Origin: UMGS172 sp045546555
GTDB lineage: Bacteria > Bacillota > Clostridia > Oscillospirales > Acutalibacteraceae
Assembly (NCBI GenBank): GCA_045546555.1
Contig: JAZQCY010000092.1
Span: 1-55,114, forward strand
Direction of reading: 5' to 3'
Length of the DNA: 55,114 nt
Every line of letters begins with the position of its first letter. Position 1 is the stretch's first letter. The notes below the pieces were generated by a model. The model did not search any database. It saw only the letters and a program-made list of their open reading frames with translations, and was not told the origin of the DNA. This document shows positions 17,294 through 27,200 of this stretch, one piece after another. The translations under genes were made by a program, and so were the position numbers.

Positions 17294-17338
17294 CAAAAAA
17301 TACAAGCAGAAACGAATTTCGTTTCTGCTTGTATTTTT
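17294..17338 (+). terminator. Terminator of spoIIE
   Basis: Long stem AATACAAGCAGAAACGAA paired with its complement across a 2-4 nt loop, followed by TTTTTG. It may also serve the converging membrane-protein gene. Confidence 0.88.
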
Positions 17339-17353
17339 GTGTCTGTTTTAAAT

Positions 17354-18028
17354 TTAGTATTTTCTGCGTTTGATTTTAATGTAGTTGCTGACGATGTTGT
17401 CACTCTGTTCCATCTTGCGACGGCGGTAGTCCTTTACAAAGGAAAGCGCAAGCACAACTATCAGCGCTACAAATGCCGCAATTCCCAGACAAAGGAAGAT
17501 TATCATAAGCAGGTTGGGTTCCGACTCGGTTGCGCTGTCGGGCAGGGTGACGGTTCCCATAAATTCGCCTATCCTCAACGGGTCGTTACCGAAATAGGTG
17601 AAGGTGTAAAGCTTGCCGTTGGACACCGTGACGTATATTACCGTAAACTGCTCACCGTTGGCGGTCGACTTTTTCAGAAAGACGTTGTGACCGATCTCGG
17701 CGGTATCATATCCGTCGGGGAAAAGAATCTGTCCCACGGGGGCGAGATCCTCACCGAGCAGACCCTTGAACGAGCCAAGCTCTTTAGAGAAATCGGTGAC
17801 CGTTTCACGGCACTGTATCTGATGAGCCTCGTCCTTGGAGATGGCGGCGAATATCAGACCCTCGACCGAGCTTGATACCAAAAGATCCTCCTCGGTCAAA
17901 AGATCGTAGCTGTCGCCAAGTGAAAAGGTGACGTCTTTAACGGTATGCTCGGTCGAAGCCGCCGATACCGATACCGCGGCAAAGAGGCACAATATTATTG
18001 TAAGAACACATATAAGTGTTTTCTTCAC
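17354..18028 (-). CDS. Secreted-then-anchored type I membrane protein, unknown function
   Basis: A 224-residue protein I do not recognise. It has an N-terminal signal peptide (MKKTLICVLTIILCLFAAVSVSAAS, cleavage after ASA/SAA near 24), an exterior domain of about 145 residues, a transmembrane helix at about 172-195 (LLMIIFLCLGIAAFVALIVV) and a basic cytoplasmic tail ending in KIKRRKY. The exterior domain has the strand pattern FSLGDSYDLLT...SKDEAHQIQCRET...GEQFTVIYVTVSNGKLYTFTY, which resembles lipid- or surface-protein domains with a conserved GK-YTFTY strand but gives no function. The start is a GTG with AAGGAAGTG about 12 nt upstream. It lies 43 bp after folD and is probably co-transcribed with lgt and folD. 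Confidence 0.8.
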   Translation of the reverse strand: MKKTLICVLTIILCLFAAVSVSAASTEHTVKDVTFSLGDSYDLLTEEDLLVSSSVEGLIFAAISKDEAHQIQCRETVTDFSKELGSFKGLLGEDLAPVGQILFPDGYDTAEIGHNVFLKKSTANGEQFTVIYVTVSNGKLYTFTYFGNDPLRIGEFMGTVTLPDSATESEPNLLMIIFLCLGIAAFVALIVVLALSFVKDYRRRKMEQSDNIVSNYIKIKRRKY

Positions 18029-18071
18029 TGCGGTTCACTTCCTTTTGGTAAATTTAAGATCTATTTGAGAT

Positions 18072-18920
18072 TTATTTAAGGGTGCGCTTGGCAGAGGTCA
18101 GGGTATTTTGCATCAGCATTGCGATGGTCATGGGGCCAACACCGCCGGGAACAGGGGTTATGGCCGAGCAAACGGGCTCAACGTTCTGATAGTCAACGTC
18201 ACCGCAAAGCTTGCAGTTTTCGTCACGGTTCATACCGACATCGATAACAACGGCGCCTTCCTTAACCATGTCGGCGGTGACAAATTTTGCACGTCCGACG
18301 GCGGCAACAAGTATGTCGGCCTGACGGCAGAGCTCTTTAAGATTCTGCGTTTTGGAGTGGCAGATGGTCACGGTGGCGTTAGCGTGAAGCATCAGCATTG
18401 CCATAGGCTTGCCGACAATGTTGCTTCGTCCAATGACCACACAGTGCTTGCCTTGGGGGTCGATATTTGAGTATTTCAGCATTTCCATGATGCCTGCAGG
18501 GGTACAGGGCAGGAAATCGTAATCGCCGAGCATTATCTTGCCCACATTCTGCACGTGAAATGCATCGACATCCTTTTCGGGAACAATGGCGTCGATAACG
18601 GCCTTTTCGTCAAGATGACGGGGCAACGGCAGCTGACAAAGTATGCCGTGGATCTTGTCATCCTTGTTAAGCTTCTCCACCAAAGCCAAAAGCTCCTCAT
18701 TGGTGGTGCTTTCGGGCAACTCGTACTTTTCGGAGTACATACCGAGCTCAATGCAGGTGCGCTCCTTAGAGCCGACGTATACCTGCGAAGCAGGGTCGGT
18801 GCCGACAATGATGACGGCAAGTCCGGGTGTCACACCCTTTTGCTTTAACTCATTTACTTCGGCGGCAATACGTTCCTTAACTGCTGCCGAAATAGCCTTT
18901 CCACTAATGATCTGTGCCAT
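18072..18920 (-). CDS. folD: Bifunctional methylene-THF dehydrogenase/methenyl-THF cyclohydrolase
   Basis: A 282-residue cytosolic enzyme that interconverts 5,10-methylene-, 5,10-methenyl- and 10-formyl-tetrahydrofolate with NADP. Catalytic Y and K are in QVYVGSKERTC (about residues 48-56), the folate-binding QLPLPRH is near 100 and the signature PCTPAGIMEML near 140; the dinucleotide-binding sequence GRSNIVGKPMAMLML and the terminal PVTPGGVGPMT-type sequence (ITPVPGGVGPMTIAML) are intact. The start ATG shares a base with the lgt stop (TAATG), showing translational coupling. Length is normal for the family. With a downstream membrane-protein gene it forms the lgt-folD unit. Confidence 0.97.
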   Translation of the reverse strand: MAQIISGKAISAAVKERIAAEVNELKQKGVTPGLAVIIVGTDPASQVYVGSKERTCIELGMYSEKYELPESTTNEELLALVEKLNKDDKIHGILCQLPLPRHLDEKAVIDAIVPEKDVDAFHVQNVGKIMLGDYDFLPCTPAGIMEMLKYSNIDPQGKHCVVIGRSNIVGKPMAMLMLHANATVTICHSKTQNLKELCRQADILVAAVGRAKFVTADMVKEGAVVIDVGMNRDENCKLCGDVDYQNVEPVCSAITPVPGGVGPMTIAMLMQNTLTSAKRTLK

Positions 18921-20047
18921 TATTTATCTTCCTTTTTATCTTCTTCGTTGTCGGTCGGTTCGGTTTCTGCCGAATCCTCGGCTTCAGCCTCAACCTCAGC
19001 CACAGCCTCAGGTTCTTCACCGTCAGCCTCCTCTGCGGGCTCGCCGTCGGTTTCCTCAACGGCTTCGTCACCCTCGTAGTAAACGGTCTCAACGGTGGAG
19101 CCATCTATATCATCAAACATGGTTTCATAGGTAAGAGCCTCTTTTGCGTTCTTCAGTCTTACAAACATAAAGATGAGCAATGCGGCGCAGACCAGCATAA
19201 TTGCGCCCGAAACCCACTGTGAAACCCTCATGGGTCCCAAGTAAAGGCTGTCGGTTCTCAAGCCTTCGATGATCATACGTCCAAAGCCGTACCATACGCC
19301 ATAGGTAAGCACCAGCTGACCTTTGAACTTGCGGTGCTTGCTCAAGAAATGAAGCAACACAAAGCCCAAAATGCACCAAAGTGATTCATAAAGGAAGCAG
19401 GGGTGAACCGAAAGACCGTTATCGGCAATATGCTGTGCGATCTCGGTCGAGCTCATATCCGAAAGTCCGAACTTGTCGGGGTTTTCCTGAATGTAGCGGA
19501 GCACACCGTTACTCATCATACCGGGGCCCTCGGTCAGCGAGCCGAAGGCTTCCTGATTGAAGAAGTTGCCCCAACGGCCAATGGCCTGTCCAAGCGGGAA
19601 GCAGATAAATGCGAGATCGAGCGTGTCAAGGATGTTGACCTTTCGCCACCAGCACATCAACGGGCCGATAACTGCGGCACCGATGATACCGCCGTAGATC
19701 GCAAGGCCCGATATGCCCGAGCCACCCGAAATGCCAAGGAAATCACCGATCGAGTTGATCTCCATCTCGCCGGGGTAGAATATGACGTAATACACACGTG
19801 CCAACAAAATGGCAATGGGTGTAGTAACCAGAACAACGTCGGTCAAGCGGTCGGGGTTGATATCGAACTTCTTGGCCTTCAAAAAGCCGTATGTAACGGC
19901 GGCAAGGAAAGCCAGAGCGATACAGATACCGTACCAATAGATCTTCCAACCGTCGCCAAACGGCAGGGTAAAGGCGACCGAATCAAAATCAAGCTCAATG
20001 CCGAATATATCGACATCGTAGGCTGCAAGTGTCAACAAACGAAACAC
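18920..20047 (-). CDS. lgt: Prolipoprotein diacylglyceryl transferase with acidic C-terminal tail
   Basis: Transfers diacylglycerol from phosphatidylglycerol to the lipobox cysteine of prolipoproteins, so it serves the several lipoproteins in this window. Seven membrane helices are visible; family marks are the GLAIYGGIIGA segment, the Lgt signature GRWGNFFNQEAFG and HPCFLYESLW with the essential His/Arg/Tyr positions. Residues from about 300 to 375 are an unusual tail made almost wholly of Glu, Asp, Ala and Thr, not part of the enzyme core. Start choice is uncertain: the GTG at 20047 abuts AAAGG, whereas a TTG at 20038 (codon 4) sits 8 nt after it and may be the real start. TATAAT at 20077-20082 with a weak TTTTCA 17 bp upstream could be its promoter. 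Confidence 0.94.
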   Translation of the reverse strand: MFRLLTLAAYDVDIFGIELDFDSVAFTLPFGDGWKIYWYGICIALAFLAAVTYGFLKAKKFDINPDRLTDVVLVTTPIAILLARVYYVIFYPGEMEINSIGDFLGISGGSGISGLAIYGGIIGAAVIGPLMCWWRKVNILDTLDLAFICFPLGQAIGRWGNFFNQEAFGSLTEGPGMMSNGVLRYIQENPDKFGLSDMSSTEIAQHIADNGLSVHPCFLYESLWCILGFVLLHFLSKHRKFKGQLVLTYGVWYGFGRMIIEGLRTDSLYLGPMRVSQWVSGAIMLVCAALLIFMFVRLKNAKEALTYETMFDDIDGSTVETVYYEGDEAVEETDGEPAEEADGEEPEAVAEVEAEAEDSAETEPTDNEEDKKEDK

Positions 20048-20085
20048 CCTTTCTTTGAAAATGCTATATCATATACATTATATAC

Positions 20086-20118
20086 TAAATACCCCTTTAT
20101 GAAAAGGGGTATTTTTTA
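20086..20118 (-). terminator. Hairpin between ymfH and lgt
   Basis: Perfect stem AATACCCCTTT/AAAGGGGTATT with a 4-nt loop. On the minus strand, where ymfH ends 20 bp before, the trailing sequence TATTTAGTAT is a weak U-tract, while the plus strand has a better one (TTTTTT). Confidence 0.6.
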
Positions 20119-20139
20119 AAATTTTTAAATTTGTAATAA

Positions 20140-21411
20140 TTATTTTGAAATCACCGACAAGGCGCAGAGTGTGAGGTCGAGCTCACGGGCTCTTGCGGTG
20201 ACATCATCGGGGGCGATATCGCTTAATGTGTTCAAAACGCCGTAAGGCTCAAAGCCGTTGATGGCACAATCGATAAAGCCGTCAACTGTTTCCTCGGTGT
20301 CGTTAAACGAACGTATCTCCTTGCCGTACATCTTGCGGCGGGCATCCTCAAACAAGAGGGGATCAACACCGTTTAGCTTAATGCTCTCAAGCTCGGCTAT
20401 AATGGCATTTTTGACCGCTTCGGGATCCTTGGACTCGCCCTCAAAAAGGAATGCGGCATATCCGTGACCGCAGAAAAACTCGGTTCCAAAGCGGCTGTTG
20501 ATAAGTCCGTCGTTCAAAAGGCGGTTGTAAAGCGGTGATATCTTGCCAACCGTGATCTCAAGCAAAAGCTCGGACGCAATGACCGTTTTTTGCGAGCGGT
20601 TCAGCTTGGCAGCATTATCCTTGATACCTGTGACAAACAACGGCATCGAAACCGGCATCCTCTGCTCAATATAAGGCTTGACCAGAGTGTCGGGCTCCGA
20701 AAACTCGGAACGGTGGATTTCAGGCGTGCCGCTTGCCTTGATTCTTTGGTCGATCATTTCGAGTGCCTTGTCGGTATCAAAATTACCGCACAGGCAAACG
20801 AACATATTGGAGGGGTTATAGAAGGTGCGATAGCAGTCGTAGAGCGTTTTGTCGGTGATCTCAGCGATCGACTCAACGGTGCCCGCAATTTCAACGTTTA
20901 CGGGGTGGTTGTGATACATAATGCGGAGCAGGTTGAAAAGCACACGCCAGCCCGGCACATCCTCATACATCCTGATCTCCTGACCGATAATGCCCTGCTC
21001 CTTTTGCACCGTTTCGGGCGTGAAGTAGGGCGAGCTTACAAAGCCCAGAAGGATGTCAAGATTCTCATAAAAACGCTCAGAACAGCTGAAAAGGTAGCAG
21101 GTACGGTCAAACGAGGTGTAGGCGTTGGCCGAAGCACCCGTCACGGCATATTTTTCAAAGGCGTCGCCGTCCTCACCCTCAAACAGCTTATGCTCCAAAA
21201 AGTGGGCAATGCCCTCGGGAACGGTTATCATGGGCTCGTCACCCAAAGAAAATTCGGTATCGACCGAGCCGTAATGTGTGCCGAAAACGGCATAGTTGAC
21301 CTTAAAATCGGGTTTTTCGCAGATATAAACCTTGAGTCCCGAGGAATGGGTGGCAACCGTGCAGGCTTCGCAGGCGGCATCGTTATGCAGTTTGGTTATT
21401 TCAAAGCTCAT
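20140..21411 (-). CDS. ymfH: M16-family zinc peptidase, YmfH type
   Basis: A 423-residue M16 peptidase homologue with the inverted zinc motif HFLEH (HxxEH) at about residue 70 and the distal glutamate region EQGIIGQEIRMYED about 75 residues later, so it looks catalytically complete. In Bacillus, YmfF and YmfH are an M16 pair, and current annotation links them to 5-aminopentanol modification of elongation factor P; whether that holds here is untested. The start overlaps the ymfF stop by 4 bp (ATGA). The gene order ymfF-ymfH and the loss of zinc ligands only in ymfF match the usual active/inactive pairing. Confidence 0.9.
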   Translation of the reverse strand: MSFEITKLHNDAACEACTVATHSSGLKVYICEKPDFKVNYAVFGTHYGSVDTEFSLGDEPMITVPEGIAHFLEHKLFEGEDGDAFEKYAVTGASANAYTSFDRTCYLFSCSERFYENLDILLGFVSSPYFTPETVQKEQGIIGQEIRMYEDVPGWRVLFNLLRIMYHNHPVNVEIAGTVESIAEITDKTLYDCYRTFYNPSNMFVCLCGNFDTDKALEMIDQRIKASGTPEIHRSEFSEPDTLVKPYIEQRMPVSMPLFVTGIKDNAAKLNRSQKTVIASELLLEITVGKISPLYNRLLNDGLINSRFGTEFFCGHGYAAFLFEGESKDPEAVKNAIIAELESIKLNGVDPLLFEDARRKMYGKEIRSFNDTEETVDGFIDCAINGFEPYGVLNTLSDIAPDDVTARARELDLTLCALSVISK

Positions 21412-22685
21412 TCCTCTTCCTCCTTTACACTGCCGTCGGGCTTTAAGATATAAACCGTGTCAAGCCTAAAGCTCTTGGCGGCATTCATAATATCCTCACG
21501 TGTTACTTTGTCTATAAGGTCACATATATCGGCAGGTGAGGCAGGTGAATCCTCCAAGGCACGGGCGGCATACCAGCGTGCAAGGGCACCTTGCTCGGAT
21601 TCGGCCGAGCGTATAGAGTCACACATAGAAAGCTTGGATGAGGTCATATCCTTGTCCGAAAAGCTGCCGTTTTTCATATCGTCAAGCTGTTGAAGAATGG
21701 CGGTTTTTGCGGCCTCAATATTTTTCTCCTCAACACCGCTGTCAACAAGGATGATACCCTTTCTGCGGGTGGGTCGTGCCGAGCAGTAGTAGCAAAGGCT
21801 CATTTTCTCACGCACGTTGCAGAACAGCTTAGAGTAAGGACCGCCGCCGAAAATATCACCCATAACCCAATTGGCCACGGTGTCACGGTCATTGCCGCCG
21901 TTTTCGGAACGCAGGCCAAGCACAAGCTTGCCCTGTTTTACGGGCATTTCCTCGGTTTCGGTCTTAATATCGCCTGCCGACATAACAATATCCTTAGGCA
22001 AGGGTTTAAAGCAACGCTCGGCGGCGTTTATGCAGGCCGCAAAGCGCTCGGCAAACAGGGTGGGCTCCTTTGCGCCGATAACCAGCACCGAAATAAAGCT
22101 TTCCTTTATCATACGGTTGAGTGACTGTTTGATATCGGCATCGGTCAAGGCTTTGACAGCCTCAACGGTGCCTTCTTGGGGCAGGCCGTAAGGCTCCAAA
22201 GCACACATTATTTCCTCACAACGGTTGCGGGCGTAGGTGCGCTTGTCGTTCAGCTTGCCTTCAATAGTCTCGCACAAAAGGCGCTTCTCACGGTTGACGG
22301 CGTCTTTTGGGTAGTCGGTCTTGGAGTTGAAACGGTCAAAAATCATATCGCACAAAAGCGAGCCTGCTTCATCAACGGTGCTTTCGCCGCAAAGCGAATA
22401 TTTATCATCGTTTACGGTGATACCGATACGAAGCTCCTGACAGTCACCGTGCTTGGCCACCCAAGACGATACGCCGGCACCGTAAAGATGTGCCAGCTTG
22501 CGGTTGAAGGAATAGGTGTCGGGCAAGCTTTCGGTTCCGCTTTTCATAAGACTCAAGGTCAGGGCGTTGGCGGCATTGCCTTCGCCCGACGGCAGGTAAA
22601 AGCCGACCGAGATCAGCGTTGTTTTAAAGGATTTTGTAGGGATAAAGGAATAAGCAATTCCTTTTGATTTAAGGGAATCGGTCAT
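21408..22685 (-). CDS. ymfF: M16-family peptidase-like protein lacking the zinc motif, YmfF type
   Basis: A 425-residue M16-fold protein. Where active members read HxxEH, this one has a SLMKSGT-type segment (LTLSLMKSGTESLPDTYSF), so the zinc site is gone; the C-terminal half retains the R/Y region GGGPYSKLFCNVREKMSLCYYCSARP that active M16 dimers use for substrate binding. It is therefore the expected non-catalytic partner of the adjacent ymfH product. AGGAG lies 7 nt before the ATG at 22685. It lies just beyond the terminator of the mfd/foldase unit and therefore probably has its own promoter, which I could not pick out. Confidence 0.88.
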   Translation of the reverse strand: MTDSLKSKGIAYSFIPTKSFKTTLISVGFYLPSGEGNAANALTLSLMKSGTESLPDTYSFNRKLAHLYGAGVSSWVAKHGDCQELRIGITVNDDKYSLCGESTVDEAGSLLCDMIFDRFNSKTDYPKDAVNREKRLLCETIEGKLNDKRTYARNRCEEIMCALEPYGLPQEGTVEAVKALTDADIKQSLNRMIKESFISVLVIGAKEPTLFAERFAACINAAERCFKPLPKDIVMSAGDIKTETEEMPVKQGKLVLGLRSENGGNDRDTVANWVMGDIFGGGPYSKLFCNVREKMSLCYYCSARPTRRKGIILVDSGVEEKNIEAAKTAILQQLDDMKNGSFSDKDMTSSKLSMCDSIRSAESEQGALARWYAARALEDSPASPADICDLIDKVTREDIMNAAKSFRLDTVYILKPDGSVKEEEE

Positions 22686-22718
22686 AGTAGTCTCCTAAAA
22701 AAGCATCGATTTTTGTCG

Positions 22719-22757
22719 AAAAACAAAAACCTGCCGCACGGCGTTGTACGGCAGGTA
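22719..22757 (-). terminator. Terminator of the foldase lipoprotein gene
   Basis: On the minus strand, stem ACCTGCCG/CGGCAGGT with a 12-nt loop, then TTTTTGTTTTT. Confidence 0.85.
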
Positions 22758-22768
22758 TGAGTCTTATA

Positions 22769-24100
22769 TTAATCTTCGAGCTCAAACTTGATCTCGTCAA
22801 CATCAAAGGGAGATGTTGCATGGGTGTCTTCGGTCAAAGTAAGACCGTCGCCCTTTTCTTTGAGCGAAGCATCATATTCATCCTGCTTGAGAATATACAG
22901 AATGTTGGAACGCAGACCGTCGTACCAGTAGTCCTCGTATTCCTCGTCGAGCATATCTCTCTTAACAAAGAGGATGTACTGCGAGTTGGCGGTGTCGTCA
23001 ATAACAACTGCCTTGCCTACTTCCTGCTTCTTGTACTCGCTGAAGAGTGCATCGTTGTAGCCGGAATCCTCATCGCCGTAAAGACCCTTGTAGCTTTCGG
23101 GAGAATACTTCTTATCGCCCGAAGAGGTGGTCGAGGATGAGGTGCTGTCGGTGGAAGCACTATCGGTGGAAGCGGCACCCGAGGAGGTCGCACTCGAAGC
23201 ATTGCCCGAAGCGGTGCTCGAGGTGTTGCTTGAGGTGGTGGTAGAGGACGAAGAAGAGCTGTTGGCCTTCTTTTCCTCCTCAAGACGCTTGGTCTCCTCA
23301 TCGTTGATGGTCTTAAAGTCCTCACCTGCGTTAAGTCTTTCGGCATAACCGTCGGCGATTGCCTTGAGTGCCTTCAGCTTTTCGTCAGACAAGGTCTTGT
23401 TGTCAGAGTCCTTCTTGGAGAAGGTGATCTTATCACCCATAGCGAAATGCTCGGTCATATACTTGGTGACATCGTCCTTGGAAACAGCCTTTTTGCCGTC
23501 CTCATCATAAAGATGATTGAAATAGAAGTCGTATTTAGCATCGTACTTTCTGTACTCAAGGTAGGTTTCATAGCCAACACCGTTGGTCTCAAGAATCAGA
23601 CCGTAGGGGGTGTAGTACTGGTAAAGCTGGTTTGCCATACCCATCTGTGCATACTGATAATAGGTGTTGTAGTCACAGCCGTAGTTCCAAACCGACCATG
23701 CCTCTGCGGTAGCGGCATTAAGGGTGTCCTCATCAAGCTCAAGCTTTTCAGCCTTCATAAGAGCGTCCAAGGCGGCGTTCTCACGCAGGGTCTTTATTGC
23801 CTGCTCACGGACAAAGGTCTCATAAGGAGTGCCGTCTTTGGCAACGTTGCCGTCCTTATCGAACTTATAATCCTCATAGTCAACGTCTTTGTCGTCCAGC
23901 TTGTTCTCCGAAATATAGGCATCAATCGCACTGCGTGCACTGTTGGCGGCAAAGAACTGGGTGCAGCTGAAGAATGCCGAGGTGAACTTGGACTCGCCGA
24001 TCGTAAAGGCGATCTCACCCTTGTCGTGACATCCAACAAAGCAGGCGGCCAACATTAAAACGGCCAGCACAACTGCCAAAAGTCTTGAAAGTTTTTTCAT
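22769..24100 (-). CDS. Foldase-like lipoprotein (PrsA/SurA relative) with Ser/Thr-rich insert
   Basis: A 443-residue lipoprotein: MKKLSRLLAVVLAVLMLAAC signal with lipobox LAAC (C20). The N-terminal helical part (about 30-220) with a GESKFTSAFFSC opening and the parvulin-sized region after YMTEHFAMGDKITFSKK resemble SurA/PrsA-type peptidyl-prolyl isomerases. A long insert of about 60 residues made almost only of Ser, Thr, Ala and Gly (about 300-360) divides the domain from the C-terminal GKAVVIDDTANSQYILFVKRD segment. I infer an extracytoplasmic folding helper; no catalytic residue set is certain. It follows mfd, as prsA-like genes often do in Clostridia. The start at 24100 is fixed by AGGAG 7 nt upstream; longer in-frame starts have no such site. 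Confidence 0.75.
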   Translation of the reverse strand: MKKLSRLLAVVLAVLMLAACFVGCHDKGEIAFTIGESKFTSAFFSCTQFFAANSARSAIDAYISENKLDDKDVDYEDYKFDKDGNVAKDGTPYETFVREQAIKTLRENAALDALMKAEKLELDEDTLNAATAEAWSVWNYGCDYNTYYQYAQMGMANQLYQYYTPYGLILETNGVGYETYLEYRKYDAKYDFYFNHLYDEDGKKAVSKDDVTKYMTEHFAMGDKITFSKKDSDNKTLSDEKLKALKAIADGYAERLNAGEDFKTINDEETKRLEEEKKANSSSSSSTTTSSNTSSTASGNASSATSSGAASTDSASTDSTSSSTTSSGDKKYSPESYKGLYGDEDSGYNDALFSEYKKQEVGKAVVIDDTANSQYILFVKRDMLDEEYEDYWYDGLRSNILYILKQDEYDASLKEKGDGLTLTEDTHATSPFDVDEIKFELED

Positions 24101-24243
24101 AAACATACTCCTATTCTTACCCTTTAGCATCAAAAGATACCAAAAGGTGTTTTTTAAAATTACAGATACACTCAACAGTATATATTATATGAGCGAAAAA
24201 GTCCAGCATTTTTTAATATTCTTTATGACATATTTGTAAATAA

Positions 24244-27200
24244 TTACGCCTGCATATACTCCAAAACCTCTTTGAGAGCGTCAAGAATGTGTTGTTTTTC
24301 TTGGAGCCGTACCGAAACATAGGGCTTACTGCCTGCGCTGAACATGACCCTGCGCTTAATGTCACTTGTTAAAAGGCGGCTGATGCTTTCGGTCAAAGCG
24401 CCGCAGTAAAGCAGCAATCGGCCGTTTTGGTCGCTTATTTCGGTTATGCCCATTTCGGCGGCCTTGTTTTTAAGAAAGGACACCTGAATAAGGTCGTTCA
24501 CGACCTGCGGCAGATCACCGTAGCGGTCAAGCAACTCGTCGGTAACATCCAAAACATCCTCATTTGTGCGGATGGCGGCGATCCTGCGGTAGGCCGAAAG
24601 TCTTTGCGGCAAAGAGGAAATATACCGCTCGGGGATGTGTGCGCTCATCTTGATGTCGACCACACACTCTAACTGCTTTTCGGGCTCTTCGCCCTTTTCC
24701 TCGGCCAAGGCTTCGGACAAAAGCTTTAAATACATATCGTAGCCGACAGCCTCCATGTGTCCGTGCTGTTCACCGCCCAAAACACTGCCTGCGCCACGGA
24801 TCTCAAGGTCACGCATGGCAATGCGGAAGCCCGAGCCGAACTCGGTAAATCTGCGGATGGCATCAAGCCGCTTTTGCGAAATGTCCGACAGCGCCTTGCC
24901 GGGCGTAAACAAAAGATAGGCAAAGGCGGTGCGGTGGCTTCGGCCCACACGCCCACGCAGCTGATGAAGCTGTGCAAGTCCGAAGCGGTCGGAATTTTCA
25001 ATGATAAGCGTGTTGGCATTGGGCACGTCAACACCCGTTTCGATAATGGTGGTGCAGACAAGGATGTCTATCTCGTGCTCAAGCAGCTGTTGCCACACAC
25101 GGGAAAGGGTGTCCTCACTCATTTTGCCGTGTGCCGTGCCGATACGTGCCTCGGGATGCGCCTGCTGGAGCTTCATTGCGCAGGAATCAATATCCTCGGT
25201 GCGGTTGTGCAGGTAATACACCTGACCGCCTCGGCGAAGCTCACGGCTGATAGCCTCATTCACAATGGACTTATCCTGCTCCATAACATAGGTCTGCACG
25301 GGGTGGCGGTTCATGGGAGCCTCCTCAATGGAGGACATATCCCGAAGGCCTGATAAAGCCATATTAAGGGTTCTCGGTATCGGCGTTGCCGAAAGCGTCA
25401 GCGCATCGACCGTAGGGTAAAGCTCCTTTAGTCTTTCTTTTTGAGCAACGCCAAAGCGCTGTTCTTCATCAATTATAATAAGTCCAAGGTCCTTAAATTT
25501 AACATCCTTGGAGATCAAAGCATGCGTTCCCACAATAAGGTCAATGTTGCCTGCAAGCAGGTTTTTCCTTATCTTTTCCTGTTGCTTGGGGGTGCGGAAG
25601 CGTGAAAGCATCTCAACCTCGACCGCCATATTGCCAAAGCGCTGTAAGGCGGTGTTGTAATGCTGCCAGCAAAGGATGGTGGTGGGCACCAAAATGGCAC
25701 ACTGCTTGCCGTCGGCAATGCACTTGAATGCGGCACGTAAGGCCACCTCGGTCTTGCCGAAACCAACGTCGCCGCAAAGCAGGCGGTCCATCGGTACGCC
25801 ACGCTCCATATCACGCTTTATTTCCGAAATACAACGAAGCTGGTCGTCGGTCTCGTCAAACTCAAACCTGCGCTCAAAATCGGACTGCAGGTCACCGTCG
25901 GGACTAAACTGATAACCCTTTTGTTGCATACGCTTGGCATAAAGCACGGTCAACTGCTTGGCCATATCCTTTACGGCCTTTTTGACCCTTGACCTTGTGC
26001 GGCTCCAATCGGATGAGCCGAGCTTATTGAGCTTTATTGCGGTATCCTCGGCCGAGCCGATGTAGCGTGACACCATATCAAGGCTGGTAACGGGGACGTA
26101 CAAGGCGTCCTTACCTGCGTAGCTTATTTTAATGTAGTCACGGGTCATTCCACGGGTGGTGAGCTGTTGAACGCCCTCAAAAATACCGATACCGTGGGTG
26201 GCGTGGACAACGTAGTCGCCACGCTGAAGCTCCTCAAGTGAGCCGACGGCACTGCCGCCCGAAAAACGCTTTTTGCGCTTTTTGACGGCGGTCTTTCCGT
26301 GAACGACCACCGAAAGCGAGCCGTCGGGCAATTCAAAGCCACTTGACAGCACGCCCACCGTAACAAAAACACCCTTTTTGCCCACCTGCGAGGGTTCAAG
26401 GCAGAAGTTGGCTTTAAGCCCTAATTCACACATTTCCTCGCAAAGGTTAGAAGCGGCACGCTCACTTCCGCCCAAAACAACGGTCAGCTTGGCGGCGGAG
26501 GCTTTGATGTCCTCGCAAAGCGATGCCACGGCGCCCGAAAAGCCGGAGTTTTGCTTGAAGTTCAAATTGACAAGTGCCCTCGGCGGCACGTCATAAGAGG
26601 TTTTGGGGAAGCTGTCGCAATACACCGTGTCGGTCTTTTTCAAGCACTCGGCCAGCCCCACACGGTCAAGGTAGACCGACTTGAAATCGGGTGGAAGATC
26701 ACCCTCCAAAAGCAGGGTCTTTATCTCCTCCGAGTGCAATTTCAGGCAACTGTCAACCTTGTCAAAGCACGCATTGGTGTCATATATAAACGTAATACTG
26801 TCAAGGTCACAGTCGCAAAAATAGTCGAAAAGTGTCACATTGCGGTCAAAAATATGGCGCAGATAGGCGTCGTAGCTTATGGCGGCACCGACCTCGAGGC
26901 GGTCAATGTCCTCCTCGATACGCTTGCGCTGTGCATCGCTTATGCTTCTTTTTTTCAAAAGCTTACTGAGGCTTTCAGCCAACTGCTCGGGGTCATCGGG
27001 CGAGCCCTCGGTAACGGGGGTTATTTTTATTTCGTCAAGGGTGTCGGTTCGGCGTTGGGTGTCAACATCAAACAAAGCGATACTGTCGATCTCGTCACCA
27101 AAAAAGTCAAGTCGGCAGGGGTTGGGCAGGTTGGGGGAGAAGATGTCAACAATGCTTCCTCTTATCGAAAACTGGCCCGCACCGTCAACCTGCGCACTTT

